Notes: generated by a model not told the origin, from the letters alone. 64,000 bases of DNA from JAISFI01 sp031553775 (GCA_031553775.1 JAVBLA010000013.1:1-64000); one strand, 5' to 3'. Counted from the first letter of the stretch, positions 1 to 8,545 are shown. Made by a program: numbers and translations.

Positions 1-198
1 TAACTCATCTTTTGCAGGATTTACAACAGCGATAAATATTTCATCTTTATTTTTGAAATAGTTATAGATATTGCTTAGTCCCACATGAGATTCCTTGGAA
101 ATAGTACGCATAGAGGCATCCTTAAACCCGCACCGGATGAATTCCCGACGGGCATAATGCAGAATGGAATTATATTTATCGTCTTTCAGAATTCTCAT
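1..198 (-). CDS. TetR-family transcriptional regulator, N-terminal part (cut by window edge)
   Basis: The 66 codons in the window encode a helix-turn-helix of the TetR N-terminal type: an ILHYARREF helix, then the segment around DASMRTISKESHVGLSNIYNYF, which is the usual recognition-helix region ending in YxYF. The ATG at 198 starts the reading frame and no stop is reached before the edge, so the ligand-binding C-terminal half lies outside. TetR proteins are cytoplasmic repressors, often of a neighbouring gene, but the neighbour here is a gene-fragment patch, so no target can be proposed. Confidence 0.8.
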   Translation of the reverse strand, partial: MRILKDDKYNSILHYARREFIRCGFKDASMRTISKESHVGLSNIYNYFKNKDEIFIAVVNPAKDEL

Positions 199-305
199 GG
201 GAATAGAGAACGTTGTTCTTTCAAAAGTGCAAAATAACGGTTATTTTTTTTGTTGTACAATCCCTATTTCTTGGTATTTTTTCTGAAAAGACTGACATTA
301 TTTTA

Positions 306-541
306 TTATCGGCGTTGATATCTCACTTCCAACACGCCATTACCGTAAGCTTTGCTTTCCAATAGTTTCCATTCGGAATCTTTGAATGTATCAGGAAACA
401 GTTGTATTTGGAACGATTGCCCCGTTCTAATTCCGTGTTATCAAGGTAATTACCTTCCGCCATAAGGATATAAGGTTCTCCTGTTTTCTTATCAATCCAT
501 AGATAGCAAAATATATTTCTTTTGTAAAGGAAGCAGGGCAT
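306..541 (-). pseudogene. mosaic gene remnant, DUF1801-like N-terminus joined to an unknown C-terminus
   Basis: Reading from the ATG at 541, the first 35-40 codons (MPCFLYKRNIFCYLWIDKK, then EPYILMAEGNYLD) resemble the end of DUF1801-type small proteins. The similarity to that family then stops. A +1 change of frame near 430 opens a different sensible stretch (QLFPDTFKDSEWKLLESKAY, ending VLEVRYQRR and a stop at 306-308). This looks like two unrelated pieces joined, or one gene with a frameshift. It abuts a nitroreductase fragment on the opposite strand. The DUF1801 assignment is from memory of the family and is moderate. Confidence 0.45.
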
Positions 542-896
542 ACCATATTTCTGGTTTCAGAAACAAGGTAAACGGAATAGCCAAAGGCGGTGTTCCGGCA
601 CTGAACAATACCGCCTATTTCATCGTGCTTGCCGAGAAGAAAGAATTTCCACCTGTCGAAAAAAGTCGATGGCGCATGCGTTCGAAAACATGTGGTTGAC
701 TGCAAAGGATTTGGGATTGGGTTTTCAACTGGTATCGGCTACCAATACGCTATCGGGCAACAAGGATTTCCTGACGTTGCTCTGCCTCAAAAAAGGTGAA
801 TATGCATTGGACGGATGTGTAGTAGGCTATCCTAAAAGCAACACTGAAAAAATGAAAGATTTTGATGTTGAAAAATTTGTGAAGCTGATGAAGTAG
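541..896 (+). pseudogene. nitroreductase C-terminal fragment with a one-base frameshift
   Basis: Two adjacent frames together give the C-terminal half of an FMN-dependent nitroreductase: first GGVPALNNTAYFIVLAEKKE, then SMAHAFENMWLTAKDLGLGF and the closing YALDGCVVGYPKSN. The family normally has SLAHALENMWLAATALGLGF and a C-terminal GYP motif. One missing A in the run of six at 659-664 would rejoin the frames. The FMN-binding N-terminal half is absent and is replaced by an opposite-strand fragment ending at 541, so this is a remnant even if the frameshift were a sequencing error. Confidence 0.7.
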
Positions 897-960
897 CCAC
901 TCCCTTTATAATATATTCGTAACTTCATATCCAAATAAAGGAATAAATCGAAAAAAAAAG

Positions 961-968
961 TAACTTTG
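961..968 (+). promoter_or_regulatory. Bacteroidetes -7 promoter box for the nrdDG unit
   Basis: TAACTTTG matches the Bacteroidetes sigma consensus TAnnTTTG exactly and ends just before the first conserved part of the cobalamin riboswitch, which is where a transcription start would be expected. The -33 TTTG element is not clear in the A-rich stretch upstream. Confidence 0.65.
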
Positions 969-974
969 CATCAA

Positions 975-1165
975 CATTTGGTTCTCGTAGTTACAATCAA
1001 ACGTAATAGAGATTAAAAGGGAATCCTGTGAAAATCAGGGACTATCCCCGTAGCTGTAAGTTTCGCCAAAGGAGTGCATCCTTACGCCACTGTCAATTCG
1101 ATGGGAAGGCGCACTGCCCGAAACAAGTCAGAAGACCTGCCTGATGTTGCACACCGGGGCTTTCG
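975..1165 (+). promoter_or_regulatory. cobalamin (adenosylcobalamin) riboswitch upstream of nrdD
   Basis: The conserved core of the cobalamin aptamer is visible in order: AGGGAATCCTGTGAAAATCA and CCCCGTAGCTGTAAG (1019-1060), GCCACTG followed by GGGAAGGCG (1086-1112), and the B12 box AAGTCAGAAGACCTGCCTG at 1126-1144. B12 riboswitches in front of ribonucleotide reductases normally turn off a B12-independent enzyme when B12 is plentiful and a B12-dependent class II enzyme can take over. A CACC/GGTG hairpin follows at about 1152-1170. I see no clear intrinsic terminator before nrdD, so control may act on translation. Confidence 0.9.
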
Positions 1166-1294
1166 GGTGAAAGGCGACACGGGACGGGTTTCAAGCTATT
1201 CTTATAAAATATTTGAAGCACCACACCCCACTTTTTGTATCCCCTTTCCTGTTATGTCCTGTTTTGATAGTAATATTATTTAACAGGTTGTATT

Positions 1295-3385
1295 ATGGAA
1301 TTATTCATTGTAAAAAGAGACGGAAAAAAAGAAGTTTTTTCCATTGAAAAAATCAAAAGCGCCATATCGAAGGCGTTTTTGTCTGTCGGCAGTTTTGCCA
1401 CGCAGGATGTTATCAGCAATATCCTCTGCCGTGTAAATATCACGAACGATATTACCGTAGAAGAAGCACAAAATCAGGTAGAAATTGCCTTGATGGCTGA
1501 AAGATACTATGCCGTAGCCAAAGCCTACATGCTTTACAGGCAAAAACATTTGGAAGACCGTGAAGTGCGCGACAAGCTCAAATTCCTGATGGATTACTGC
1601 GATGCCTCGAATGCCGCTTCGGGCAGTAAGTTCGATGCCAACGCCAATGTGGAAAACAAGAACATGGCCACGCTTATTGGCGAATTACCTAAATCCAATT
1701 TTATAAGGCTCAACCGCCGGATGCTCACCGACCGCATAAAAGAAATGTTCGGAAAAGAAGTGGCCGACAAATATGTTGACCTGCTCAACAATCACTACAT
1801 CTATAAAAACGATGAAACCAGTTTGGCCAACTATTGCGCCAGTATTACCATGTACCCTTGGTTAATTGGCGGAACAAACTCTATCGGTGGAAATTCAAAA
1901 GCGCCTACCAATCTTCGTTCATTCTGTGGCGGATTTGTGAACATGGTCTTTATGGTTTCCAGTATGTTAAGCGGAGCTTGTGCCACACCTGAATTTCTAA
2001 TGTACATGAATTATTTCATAGGCTTGGAATATGGGGAAGATTATTATTTACATGCAGATAAAGTTGTCGATTTATCAAAACGACAACGCACGATAGACAA
2101 AGTTATTACCGACCACTTCGAGCAAATTGTTTACTCTATCAATCAACCTACGGGTGCAAGAAATTTTCAGGCAGTATTTTGGAATATTTCCTATTATGAC
2201 CAATACTACTTTGAAAGCCTGTTCGAAAACTTCGTGTTTCCTAATGGAAGTAAACCCGATTGGAACTCGCTTAGTTGGTTGCAAAAACGCTTTATGAAAT
2301 GGTTTAACCGCGAACGAACCCGCTCTGTCCTCACCTTCCCTGTGGAAACAATGGCTTTGCTAACGGAAAAAGGCGAACCCAAAGACAAGGAATATGGCGA
2401 TTTTACTGCCGAAATGTATTCGGAAGGACATTCGTTCTTTACTTATATGAGCGACAACGCCGATTCTTTAAGTAGTTGTTGCCGACTTCGGAACGAAATT
2501 CAAGATAACGGATTTAGTTACACATTGGGTGCAGGTGGTGTTTCCACAGGCTCAAAAAGTGTATTAACAATCAATTTGAACCGTTGCATACAACATGCTA
2601 TGCGCAAAGGAACACTTTTCCCGTTTTTCCTTGAAGAAATTGTTGATTTGGTGCATAAAGTACAACTATCGTACAACGAAAACCTGAAATACATGCAGGA
2701 AAAAGGCATGTTGCCGTTGTTCGATGCCGGATACATTAATTTGAGCCGTCAATACCTGACTATCGGCGTAAATGGTTTGGTAGAGGCAGCCGAATCTTTA
2801 GGGATAGAAATAAACGACAATTCTAAGTACGAAGAATTTGTTCAACAAATACTTGGGATTATCGAACGATACAACAAAAAGTACCGGACAAAAGAAGTGA
2901 TGTTCAACTGTGAAATGATTCCTGCCGAAAATGTAGGCGTGAAACATGCCAAATGGGACAGGCGCGATGGATACACGGTAAACCGCGATTGTTACAACAG
3001 TTATTTCTATATCGTGGAAGACGAATCGTTGAACATCATCGACAAATTCCGCCTGCATGGAAAGAAATACATCGAACACCTGACAGGAGGTTCTGCCCTG
3101 CATCTGAATTTAGATGAACATTTAAGCAAAGAACAGTACAAACAATTGCTCCGTGTAGCCACACAGGAAGGTTGTAACTATTTCACTTTCAATATTCCCA
3201 ATACGGTCTGTAACGATTGCGGACACATCGACAAACGTAACCTGAAAAAATGCCCTTCCTGCAAAGGTCAAAACTTGGATTACCTAACCCGCATTATTGG
3301 CTATATGAAACGTGTCAGCAACTTTTCACAACCCCGGCAAGAGGAGGCCGAACGTCGTCATTATGCTACGGTTTCACAATTATGA
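1295..3385 (+). CDS. nrdD: anaerobic (class III) ribonucleoside-triphosphate reductase
   Basis: This cytoplasmic glycyl-radical enzyme reduces NTPs to dNTPs without oxygen. The 696 residues begin with an ATP-cone allosteric domain (about 1-90, starting MELFIVKRDGKKEVFSIEKI). The catalytic barrel has Cys-containing segments such as MLSGACATPEF and SLSSCCRLRNEI. The C-terminus has a zinc site made of two CxxC pairs (CNDC and CPSC) and the glycyl-radical motif RIIGYM, with the radical glycine near residue 669. The activase gene nrdG overlaps its 3' end by 23 bases. Expression should fall when B12 is abundant because of the upstream riboswitch. Confidence 0.95.
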   Translation: MELFIVKRDGKKEVFSIEKIKSAISKAFLSVGSFATQDVISNILCRVNITNDITVEEAQNQVEIALMAERYYAVAKAYMLYRQKHLEDREVRDKLKFLMDYCDASNAASGSKFDANANVENKNMATLIGELPKSNFIRLNRRMLTDRIKEMFGKEVADKYVDLLNNHYIYKNDETSLANYCASITMYPWLIGGTNSIGGNSKAPTNLRSFCGGFVNMVFMVSSMLSGACATPEFLMYMNYFIGLEYGEDYYLHADKVVDLSKRQRTIDKVITDHFEQIVYSINQPTGARNFQAVFWNISYYDQYYFESLFENFVFPNGSKPDWNSLSWLQKRFMKWFNRERTRSVLTFPVETMALLTEKGEPKDKEYGDFTAEMYSEGHSFFTYMSDNADSLSSCCRLRNEIQDNGFSYTLGAGGVSTGSKSVLTINLNRCIQHAMRKGTLFPFFLEEIVDLVHKVQLSYNENLKYMQEKGMLPLFDAGYINLSRQYLTIGVNGLVEAAESLGIEINDNSKYEEFVQQILGIIERYNKKYRTKEVMFNCEMIPAENVGVKHAKWDRRDGYTVNRDCYNSYFYIVEDESLNIIDKFRLHGKKYIEHLTGGSALHLNLDEHLSKEQYKQLLRVATQEGCNYFTFNIPNTVCNDCGHIDKRNLKKCPSCKGQNLDYLTRIIGYMKRVSNFSQPRQEEAERRHYATVSQL

Positions 3386-3830
3386 TATAGTGTTTCAGGA
3401 AGTACCGGACGAAGTAACCTTGGCTATCAATATTTCCAACTGCCCCAATGGCTGCAAAGGCTGTCACAGCCCCTACCTGATGAAAGACACGGGCGAACTG
3501 TTGGATGAAAATGTATTGACAGGATTACTTGAAAAATATGGAAGTTCCATTACCTGTATGTGCTTTATGGGTGGCGATGTTGCACCGCAAAAAGTAGAAC
3601 AACTTTCTATTTTCTTGCGTAAAACGACAAATAGCCGCATTAAAACGGCATGGTATTCGGGCAAACAGTATTTCCCTGAAAGCTGCTCTGTAAGACATTT
3701 TGATTACATCAAATTAGGCCCTTATATAGAGCATTTAGGCGGATTAAATTGTACATCCACCAACCAACGGTTTTACCGTATTGAAAATGAAAATATGATT
3801 GATATCACAGAAATATTTCATAAAAAGTAA
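3363..3830 (+). CDS. nrdG: anaerobic ribonucleotide reductase activating protein (radical SAM)
   Basis: NrdG uses a [4Fe-4S] cluster and S-adenosylmethionine to make the glycyl radical on NrdD. The cluster motif CxxxCxxC is present as CPNGCKGC (Cys27, Cys31, Cys34), followed by HSPYLMKDTG. At 155 residues it has the usual length. I chose the ATG at 3363 rather than the longer frame from 3312 because the family starts MxRxHNYDIVFQE; this start still overlaps the end of nrdD, which implies translational coupling. The next gene begins four bases after its stop. Confidence 0.92.
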   Translation: MLRFHNYDIVFQEVPDEVTLAINISNCPNGCKGCHSPYLMKDTGELLDENVLTGLLEKYGSSITCMCFMGGDVAPQKVEQLSIFLRKTTNSRIKTAWYSGKQYFPESCSVRHFDYIKLGPYIEHLGGLNCTSTNQRFYRIENENMIDITEIFHKK

Positions 3831-3834
3831 ACAC

Positions 3835-4350
3835 ATGAAAGGATATATTCAAATTTATACAGGAAACGGAAAAGGCAAGACCACTGCGGCACTCGGATTA
3901 ACATTAAGAGCCACAGGAGCAGGAAAAAAAGTGTTTTTTGCCCAATTTGTAAAAGGACAAATCTATTCGGAAGTGAAAGCGCTACAGCAATACCTTCCTT
4001 CGGTAGAAATCAAACAGTATGGCTTGAATTGCTTCATCCGAAACGAACCTACACAAGCCGATATAGATTCAGCAAAAAAAGGCTTTCAGGAAGTAGCCGA
4101 CATTATCCTTTCCGGCAAATACGATGTTGTTGTTCTTGATGAAGCCAACATTGCCATTTATTACGGACTTTTTTCAGCAAATGAATTAATTGAGGTTCTG
4201 AAGAAAAAACCGGAAGAAACCGAAATCATCATAACAGGAAGGTATGCTGTTCCTGAACTGGTCGATTTTGCCGACTTGGTAACAGAAATGAAAGAAGTGA
4301 AACATTATTACAATCAGGGTGTGCAAGCCTGCACAGGAATTGAATGCTGA
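3835..4350 (+). CDS. cobO: corrinoid adenosyltransferase (CobA/BtuR/CobO type)
   Basis: The enzyme transfers the adenosyl group of ATP to cob(I)alamin or cob(I)yrinic acid diamide, giving the coenzyme form that the riboswitches sense. The 171 residues start MKGYIQIYTGNGKGKTT, with the P-loop GNGKGKTT at residues 10-17, and contain the Walker-B-like VVVLDEANIA and the family motif IIITGRYA. The start at 3835 follows the nrdG stop (3828-3830) by four bases. Its place behind nrdDG under a B12 riboswitch means adenosylation capacity and B12-independent dNTP synthesis respond to the same signal. Confidence 0.9.
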   Translation: MKGYIQIYTGNGKGKTTAALGLTLRATGAGKKVFFAQFVKGQIYSEVKALQQYLPSVEIKQYGLNCFIRNEPTQADIDSAKKGFQEVADIILSGKYDVVVLDEANIAIYYGLFSANELIEVLKKKPEETEIIITGRYAVPELVDFADLVTEMKEVKHYYNQGVQACTGIEC

Positions 4351-4940
4351 TGTATAAAGTTGCTCATCACATAGCCAAAATAAATATTGAAGATTACATT
4401 GCAAACTATCGTGATGCGGAAAAATTTATAACCTACTGCAAGGAATGCGGCAGGTATAACACTTGTTGGGCTTGTCCGCCGTTTAGTTTCGATAAGGAAG
4501 AATATATTTCGTCTCACAAAATAGCCTATATAATTGGAACAAAAATCGTTATAAATGCTGATGTAATCAAAGAAAACACAGGTTGGAAACTTTGTACGAA
4601 AGTAAGTTACAGCATGATTGAAGAAGTTCGTTTGGAATTAGATAATAAACTATTGGAATTGGAAACAACCTTTCCCGGGAGCAAGGCTTTCTTTGCCGGA
4701 ACGTGCCATATATGTCCTGCCGAAAAATGTACACGGATAAAGAGAAAACCATGTATCGCACCCGATAAGATTCGTCCATCGCTCGAATCCTTTGGTTTTG
4801 ATATTTCCAAGACTTCTGCCGAATTGTTAAATATAGAAATGAAGTGGAGCCTTAATGGTGTTCTTCCTGAATACTTTACACTTGTTAGTGGTTTCTTTTC
4901 AGGTGACGAAGTTCCATTATTTCTTTCACGTTTTAATTAA
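4344..4940 (+). CDS. DUF2284 Cys-rich metal-binding protein
   Basis: The protein of 198 residues has clustered cysteines: CKECGRYNTCWACPP near the N-terminus, and CHICPAEKCTR with KPCIAPD in the second half. That pattern is typical of DUF2284, a family thought to bind a metal or iron-sulfur cluster, with no established reaction. It overlaps the end of cobO; ATG codons at 4344 and 4350 are both possible, the second forming a TGATG stop-start overlap. Being the last gene of the B12-riboswitch operon, it may help corrinoid reduction or handling, but that is an inference from position only. Confidence 0.75.
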   Translation: MLMYKVAHHIAKINIEDYIANYRDAEKFITYCKECGRYNTCWACPPFSFDKEEYISSHKIAYIIGTKIVINADVIKENTGWKLCTKVSYSMIEEVRLELDNKLLELETTFPGSKAFFAGTCHICPAEKCTRIKRKPCIAPDKIRPSLESFGFDISKTSAELLNIEMKWSLNGVLPEYFTLVSGFFSGDEVPLFLSRFN

Positions 4941-4946
4941 AATTTG

Positions 4947-4954
4947 TATCTTTG
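4947..4954 (+). promoter_or_regulatory. Bacteroidetes -7 promoter box for the btuB unit
   Basis: TATCTTTG matches TAnnTTTG and lies about 10 bases before the first conserved bases of the second cobalamin riboswitch. It starts seven bases after the DUF2284 stop codon, so the two B12 units appear to be separately transcribed. Confidence 0.65.
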
Positions 4955-4960
4955 CACTCG

Positions 4961-5212
4961 CATTGGTTCAGATACTTTTTCAAAGTATTTGATGAAGAGG
5001 GAATCAGGTGAAAATCCTGAACAGACCCGCTACTGTAAGTCCTATGCAACGTTTTGACAAATACTCAAGCCACTGAGAAGTGGAGAATAGAGAACGGAGA
5101 ATGGAGAATTAAATAAAATAATTCTCAACTCTCAACTCTCAATTCTCAATTGCTTTTTGGGAAGGCAGTCAAAACGGGGATAAGTCAGGAGACCTGCCAA
5201 CGCATTATAATT
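4961..5212 (+). promoter_or_regulatory. cobalamin riboswitch upstream of btuB, with an expanded peripheral stem
   Basis: The aptamer core is clear: AGGGAATCAGGTGAAAATCC and CCCGCTACTGTAAG (5000-5040), GCCACTG at 5069-5075, GGGAAGGCAG at 5159-5168 and the B12 box AAGTCAGGAGACCTGCCAA at 5182-5200. Between GCCACTG and GGGAAGGC lies about 80 bases of heptamer repeat arranged as an inverted repeat, longer than in the first riboswitch of this window (about 10 bases). B12 riboswitches of this type shut down corrinoid uptake genes when adenosylcobalamin is high. A terminator hairpin at 5291-5318 could be the expression platform. Confidence 0.9.
5074..5152 (+). repeat. heptamer inverted repeat inside the riboswitch
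   Basis: The left arm is built from units like GGAGAAT and AGAGAAC, and the right arm from AATTCTC and AACTCTC, separated by AAATAAAAT. The arms are imperfect inverted repeats and would extend one variable stem of the aptamer. Related heptamer tracts occur at 38874, 47531 and 52246-52379 in this window. Confidence 0.7.
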
Positions 5213-5290
5213 TCAAGCTTTCGAGGAATAGAGCTTTGAAACCAAATGCAAATCGGCATAATTTCATTTGATTTCACTTTTTCCAAGAGG

Positions 5291-5318
5291 CTATTTGATA
5301 ACGTCAAATAGTTTTTTT
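5291..5318 (+). terminator. intrinsic terminator, probable riboswitch expression platform
   Basis: CTATTTGA (5291-5298) pairs with TCAAATAG (5304-5311) over a five-base loop and is followed by seven T. It sits between the B12 box and the first plausible btuB start codon, which is where a premature terminator controlled by the aptamer would lie. Confidence 0.65.
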
Positions 5319-7403
5319 ATGTTGTTCTGTAAACACACTAGTTTACGGGTAAGGGAAGGTATGCTCTTTGGGATAATATTGCTGCTGAATATTTATCCGT
5401 TAATGGCTCAGAATAAGACTGATACGATAAAGGCAATAGAGTTGAACGAAGTTGTTGTTGTCGATACGAAAAGTTTCAAAGAAGTAATCCCTTCACAAAA
5501 GCTTTCGGGCGAAGATTTGCAACGATTGAACAGCCATTCCGTTGCAGATGCTATCCGTTATTTTTCAGGTGTCCAAATTAAAGACTACGGCGGCATCGGC
5601 GGCTTGAAAACCGTGGATATCCGTAGTATGGGAACCAACCACATGGGCGTGTTCTACGATGGTATTCAGTTAGGCAATGCGCAGAACGGTCAGGTGGATT
5701 TAGGAAAATATTCATTGGACAACATTGAAGAGGTTTCGCTCTACAACGGCCAGAAAAGTGAGATTTTCCAACCAGCCAAAGACTTTGGTTCTGCCGGAAC
5801 AATTTACCTGCGAACACGCCGCCCTCGTTTCACCGACGATAAAAAGTTCAATTTTCGGGCGCTTTTCCGTACCGGTTCTTTCGACCTGATTAACCCTTCC
5901 CTTTTGTGGGAACAAAAAATCACTTCAAACCTTTCTTCTTCCTTCAATGCCGAATACCTCAATTCTTCGGGGAAATATAAATTCCGCTATCGTAAAATAC
6001 TTCCTGACGGCACTATGGCTTGGGACACAACAGCCGTCCGTCAGAATGGCGATATTGAAGCCTTTCGTTTAGAAGGCGGTTTTCACGGACATTTTAACAA
6101 TGCTTTATGGAATGTGAAAGCCTATTATTATAATTCGGAAAAAGGGATTCCGGGCGCTATTGTCAATAATGTATGGAAACGTTCGCAACGCCAATGGGAC
6201 AGAAATTTCTTTGCACAAGGCTCATTAAGCAAAGAGGTCAATAAATGGTATCGTTTTTTGGTTAATGTGAAGTACGCCAACGATTACATGCGATATCTGA
6301 ACCCCGATACGACTTTAATGTATATCGACAACGAATTTACCCAACAGGAAGTATATGCTTCGTTGGCCAATAAATTCGCTATTCTTCCGAAATGGGATGT
6401 TTCTTTTGCTACCGATTTCCAATGGAATACCTTGGATGCCAGTTTGCAGAATTTTGTTTATCCGACACGATACACCACATTAGCCGTATTGGCAACAGCT
6501 TTTGAAGTTTGGAAATTCAAAGCGCAGGCCTGTTTGTTAGGTACTTTCGTCAATGAGAAAGCCGAATGGGAAGGTATTCCCAACCTTTTACCCGAAGAAC
6601 AGACGTCGGCTGCACCCAATAAACAGGAATACACCCCTGCGGTCTTTCTTTCCTACAAACCTTTCAAAAAACAGGATTTCAATATCCGCGCTTTTTATAA
6701 GAAAATTTTCAGAATGCCTACGTTCAACGATTTGTATTACACCGACATCGGTAATGTATCGCTACGTCCCGAATATACCACGCAATACGATGTAGGAATG
6801 CAGTATACCAAAAATTTCAAAAAAGGAATTTTGAAAACAGCAACCATTCAGGCAGATGCTTATTACAACGAAGTAACCGATAAAATAGTGGCGGTTCCCA
6901 AAGGTAACGGGCAATACCGTTGGATGATGATGAACATTGGTTATGTGGAAATCAGGGGGATTGATGCAAAGGCGCAATTCAGTTGGAAACTGCCCCATGA
7001 TATTACGATACAAACGAACCTGAACTATACTTATCAAAAAGCGCAGGATTTTTCCGACCCTACGGATAATGACCCAAAAGCCGGAACTTGGGGTAGTCAA
7101 ATTGCTTATATCCCTTGGCACAACGGTTCTTTTTCCCTGTTGGGAAACTATAAAACATGGGAATTTAACTACAGTCTGATTTATGTGGGCGAACGCTACC
7201 ACAATTCTTCCAATATCCGTGAAAACTATGAACAACCTTGGTACACAAGCGATGTGTCGTTCGGAAAAAGTTTTCTTTTCAAAAAATGGAATTTCAAAAT
7301 CTCGGCAGAAGTGAACAACCTATTCAATCAACAATATGATGTAGTGTTGAATTATCCCATGCCGGGAACTAACTATAAAATCATATTAAAAACAGAATTA
7401 TGA
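5319..7403 (+). CDS. btuB: TonB-dependent outer-membrane corrinoid receptor
   Basis: The protein imports cobalamin or other corrinoids across the outer membrane using TonB energy. After a signal peptide (hydrophobic LFGIILLLNIYPLMAQ) comes a plug domain with a TonB-box-like ELNEVVVVDTK and VADAIRYFSGVQIKDYGG, then a long beta-barrel ending in an aromatic-rich C-terminal strand (NYKIILKTEL). ATG codons at 5319 and 5361 are possible. The first gives a Lys/Arg-containing n-region but directly follows the terminator T-run; the second has AGGGAAGG upstream but no positive charge. The riboswitch and the BtuG-like neighbour make corrinoid the likely substrate. Confidence 0.9.
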   Translation: MLFCKHTSLRVREGMLFGIILLLNIYPLMAQNKTDTIKAIELNEVVVVDTKSFKEVIPSQKLSGEDLQRLNSHSVADAIRYFSGVQIKDYGGIGGLKTVDIRSMGTNHMGVFYDGIQLGNAQNGQVDLGKYSLDNIEEVSLYNGQKSEIFQPAKDFGSAGTIYLRTRRPRFTDDKKFNFRALFRTGSFDLINPSLLWEQKITSNLSSSFNAEYLNSSGKYKFRYRKILPDGTMAWDTTAVRQNGDIEAFRLEGGFHGHFNNALWNVKAYYYNSEKGIPGAIVNNVWKRSQRQWDRNFFAQGSLSKEVNKWYRFLVNVKYANDYMRYLNPDTTLMYIDNEFTQQEVYASLANKFAILPKWDVSFATDFQWNTLDASLQNFVYPTRYTTLAVLATAFEVWKFKAQACLLGTFVNEKAEWEGIPNLLPEEQTSAAPNKQEYTPAVFLSYKPFKKQDFNIRAFYKKIFRMPTFNDLYYTDIGNVSLRPEYTTQYDVGMQYTKNFKKGILKTATIQADAYYNEVTDKIVAVPKGNGQYRWMMMNIGYVEIRGIDAKAQFSWKLPHDITIQTNLNYTYQKAQDFSDPTDNDPKAGTWGSQIAYIPWHNGSFSLLGNYKTWEFNYSLIYVGERYHNSSNIRENYEQPWYTSDVSFGKSFLFKKWNFKISAEVNNLFNQQYDVVLNYPMPGTNYKIILKTEL

Positions 7404-8545
7404 AGTACAAAATCCTTTTCATGCTGACATTGATTGTCGTTTGCCTTTCAGGCTGCCGCGAAGACGATGAAATCTTTGAGCCTGAAATCGAAGGGTTGGA
7501 TATTCCTGAATACACTTCCATTCAGGGATTTTATTTGCTGAACGAAGGGAATATGGGAAGCAATAAATCTACGCTCGACTATTACGATTACGAAACAGGC
7601 ATGTATCACCGGAATATTTATGCAAGTGTCAATCCGACAGTTCCCAAAGAAATGGGCGATGTGGGAAACGATATTGCCATTTACGGCAGTAAGTTGTATG
7701 CCGTTATCAACTGTTCCAACAAAATAGAAGTAATGGATGCCAAAACGGCGAAGCGTATAGGGCAAATCAATATCCCGAATTGTCGTTATATCAAGTTCCA
7801 TCAAGGATATGCTTATGTTACTTCCTACGCAGGCCCTGTAGAATTAAACCCAAATTATGAACAGCGCGGCTATGTTGCCAAAGTAGATACGGCAAGCCTG
7901 CAAGTCATTTCGCAATGTATTGTTGGTTTTCAACCCGACGAATTGGAAATTATCAACAGTAAAATCTATGTGGCCAATTCGGGCGGCTACATGTTTCCCA
8001 ATTATGAAAATACGGTTTCGGTCATTGACATCAATTCTTTTACCGAAACCAAACGCATTGAAGTCGCTATCAACCTACACCGTCTTTGTGCCGACCGTTA
8101 CGGCAATCTTTGGGTTAGTTCGCGTGGCGATTATTACCATACACCGTCACGGCTGTATTGGATTGATACCCAAAAAGACCAATTGGTTGATTCGATTAAT
8201 ATGGCCGTTTCCAATTTTCATTTAGATGATGACAACCTGTATATCTACAGTGTGGAATGGTCTTATATCAGCATGTCTAACGAAATTACTTATGGCATTG
8301 TAGATGTGAAGAACAAACAAGTCGTTACCCGAAATTTCATTACCGATGGAACCGATGCCAACATTAAAATTCCTTACGGTATTATGGTAAACCCCATAAC
8401 CAAAGATATTTATGTAACCGATGCGAAAAACTATGTTTCGCCCGGTACTTTATACTGTTTCGATAAAAACGGCAAACAAAAATGGAATGTCCGTACAGGC
8501 GATATTCCTGCACACTTTGTATTTCTTGGAGAATTAAAACAATAA
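7400..8545 (+). CDS. btuG: BtuG-like surface lipoprotein, beta-propeller (DUF5074)
   Basis: The 381-residue protein has a lipoprotein signal peptide (VVCLSGC, lipidated Cys near residue 19), then repeated beta-propeller blades of the YncE/DUF5074 kind, for example YAVINCSNKIEVMDAKT and KIYVANSGGY. It overlaps the btuB stop by four bases (ATGA). In Bacteroides thetaiotaomicron, BtuG is a surface propeller of this type that binds corrinoids very tightly and caps BtuB. The match here rests on domain type, length and gene order; I did not check the binding residues. Confidence 0.82.
   Translation: MKYKILFMLTLIVVCLSGCREDDEIFEPEIEGLDIPEYTSIQGFYLLNEGNMGSNKSTLDYYDYETGMYHRNIYASVNPTVPKEMGDVGNDIAIYGSKLYAVINCSNKIEVMDAKTAKRIGQINIPNCRYIKFHQGYAYVTSYAGPVELNPNYEQRGYVAKVDTASLQVISQCIVGFQPDELEIINSKIYVANSGGYMFPNYENTVSVIDINSFTETKRIEVAINLHRLCADRYGNLWVSSRGDYYHTPSRLYWIDTQKDQLVDSINMAVSNFHLDDDNLYIYSVEWSYISMSNEITYGIVDVKNKQVVTRNFITDGTDANIKIPYGIMVNPITKDIYVTDAKNYVSPGTLYCFDKNGKQKWNVRTGDIPAHFVFLGELKQ

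Noticed and set aside
1074..1283. 69-codon open frame on the plus strand
   Set aside because: It lies inside the conserved cobalamin riboswitch and its leader; the conservation is explained by RNA structure.
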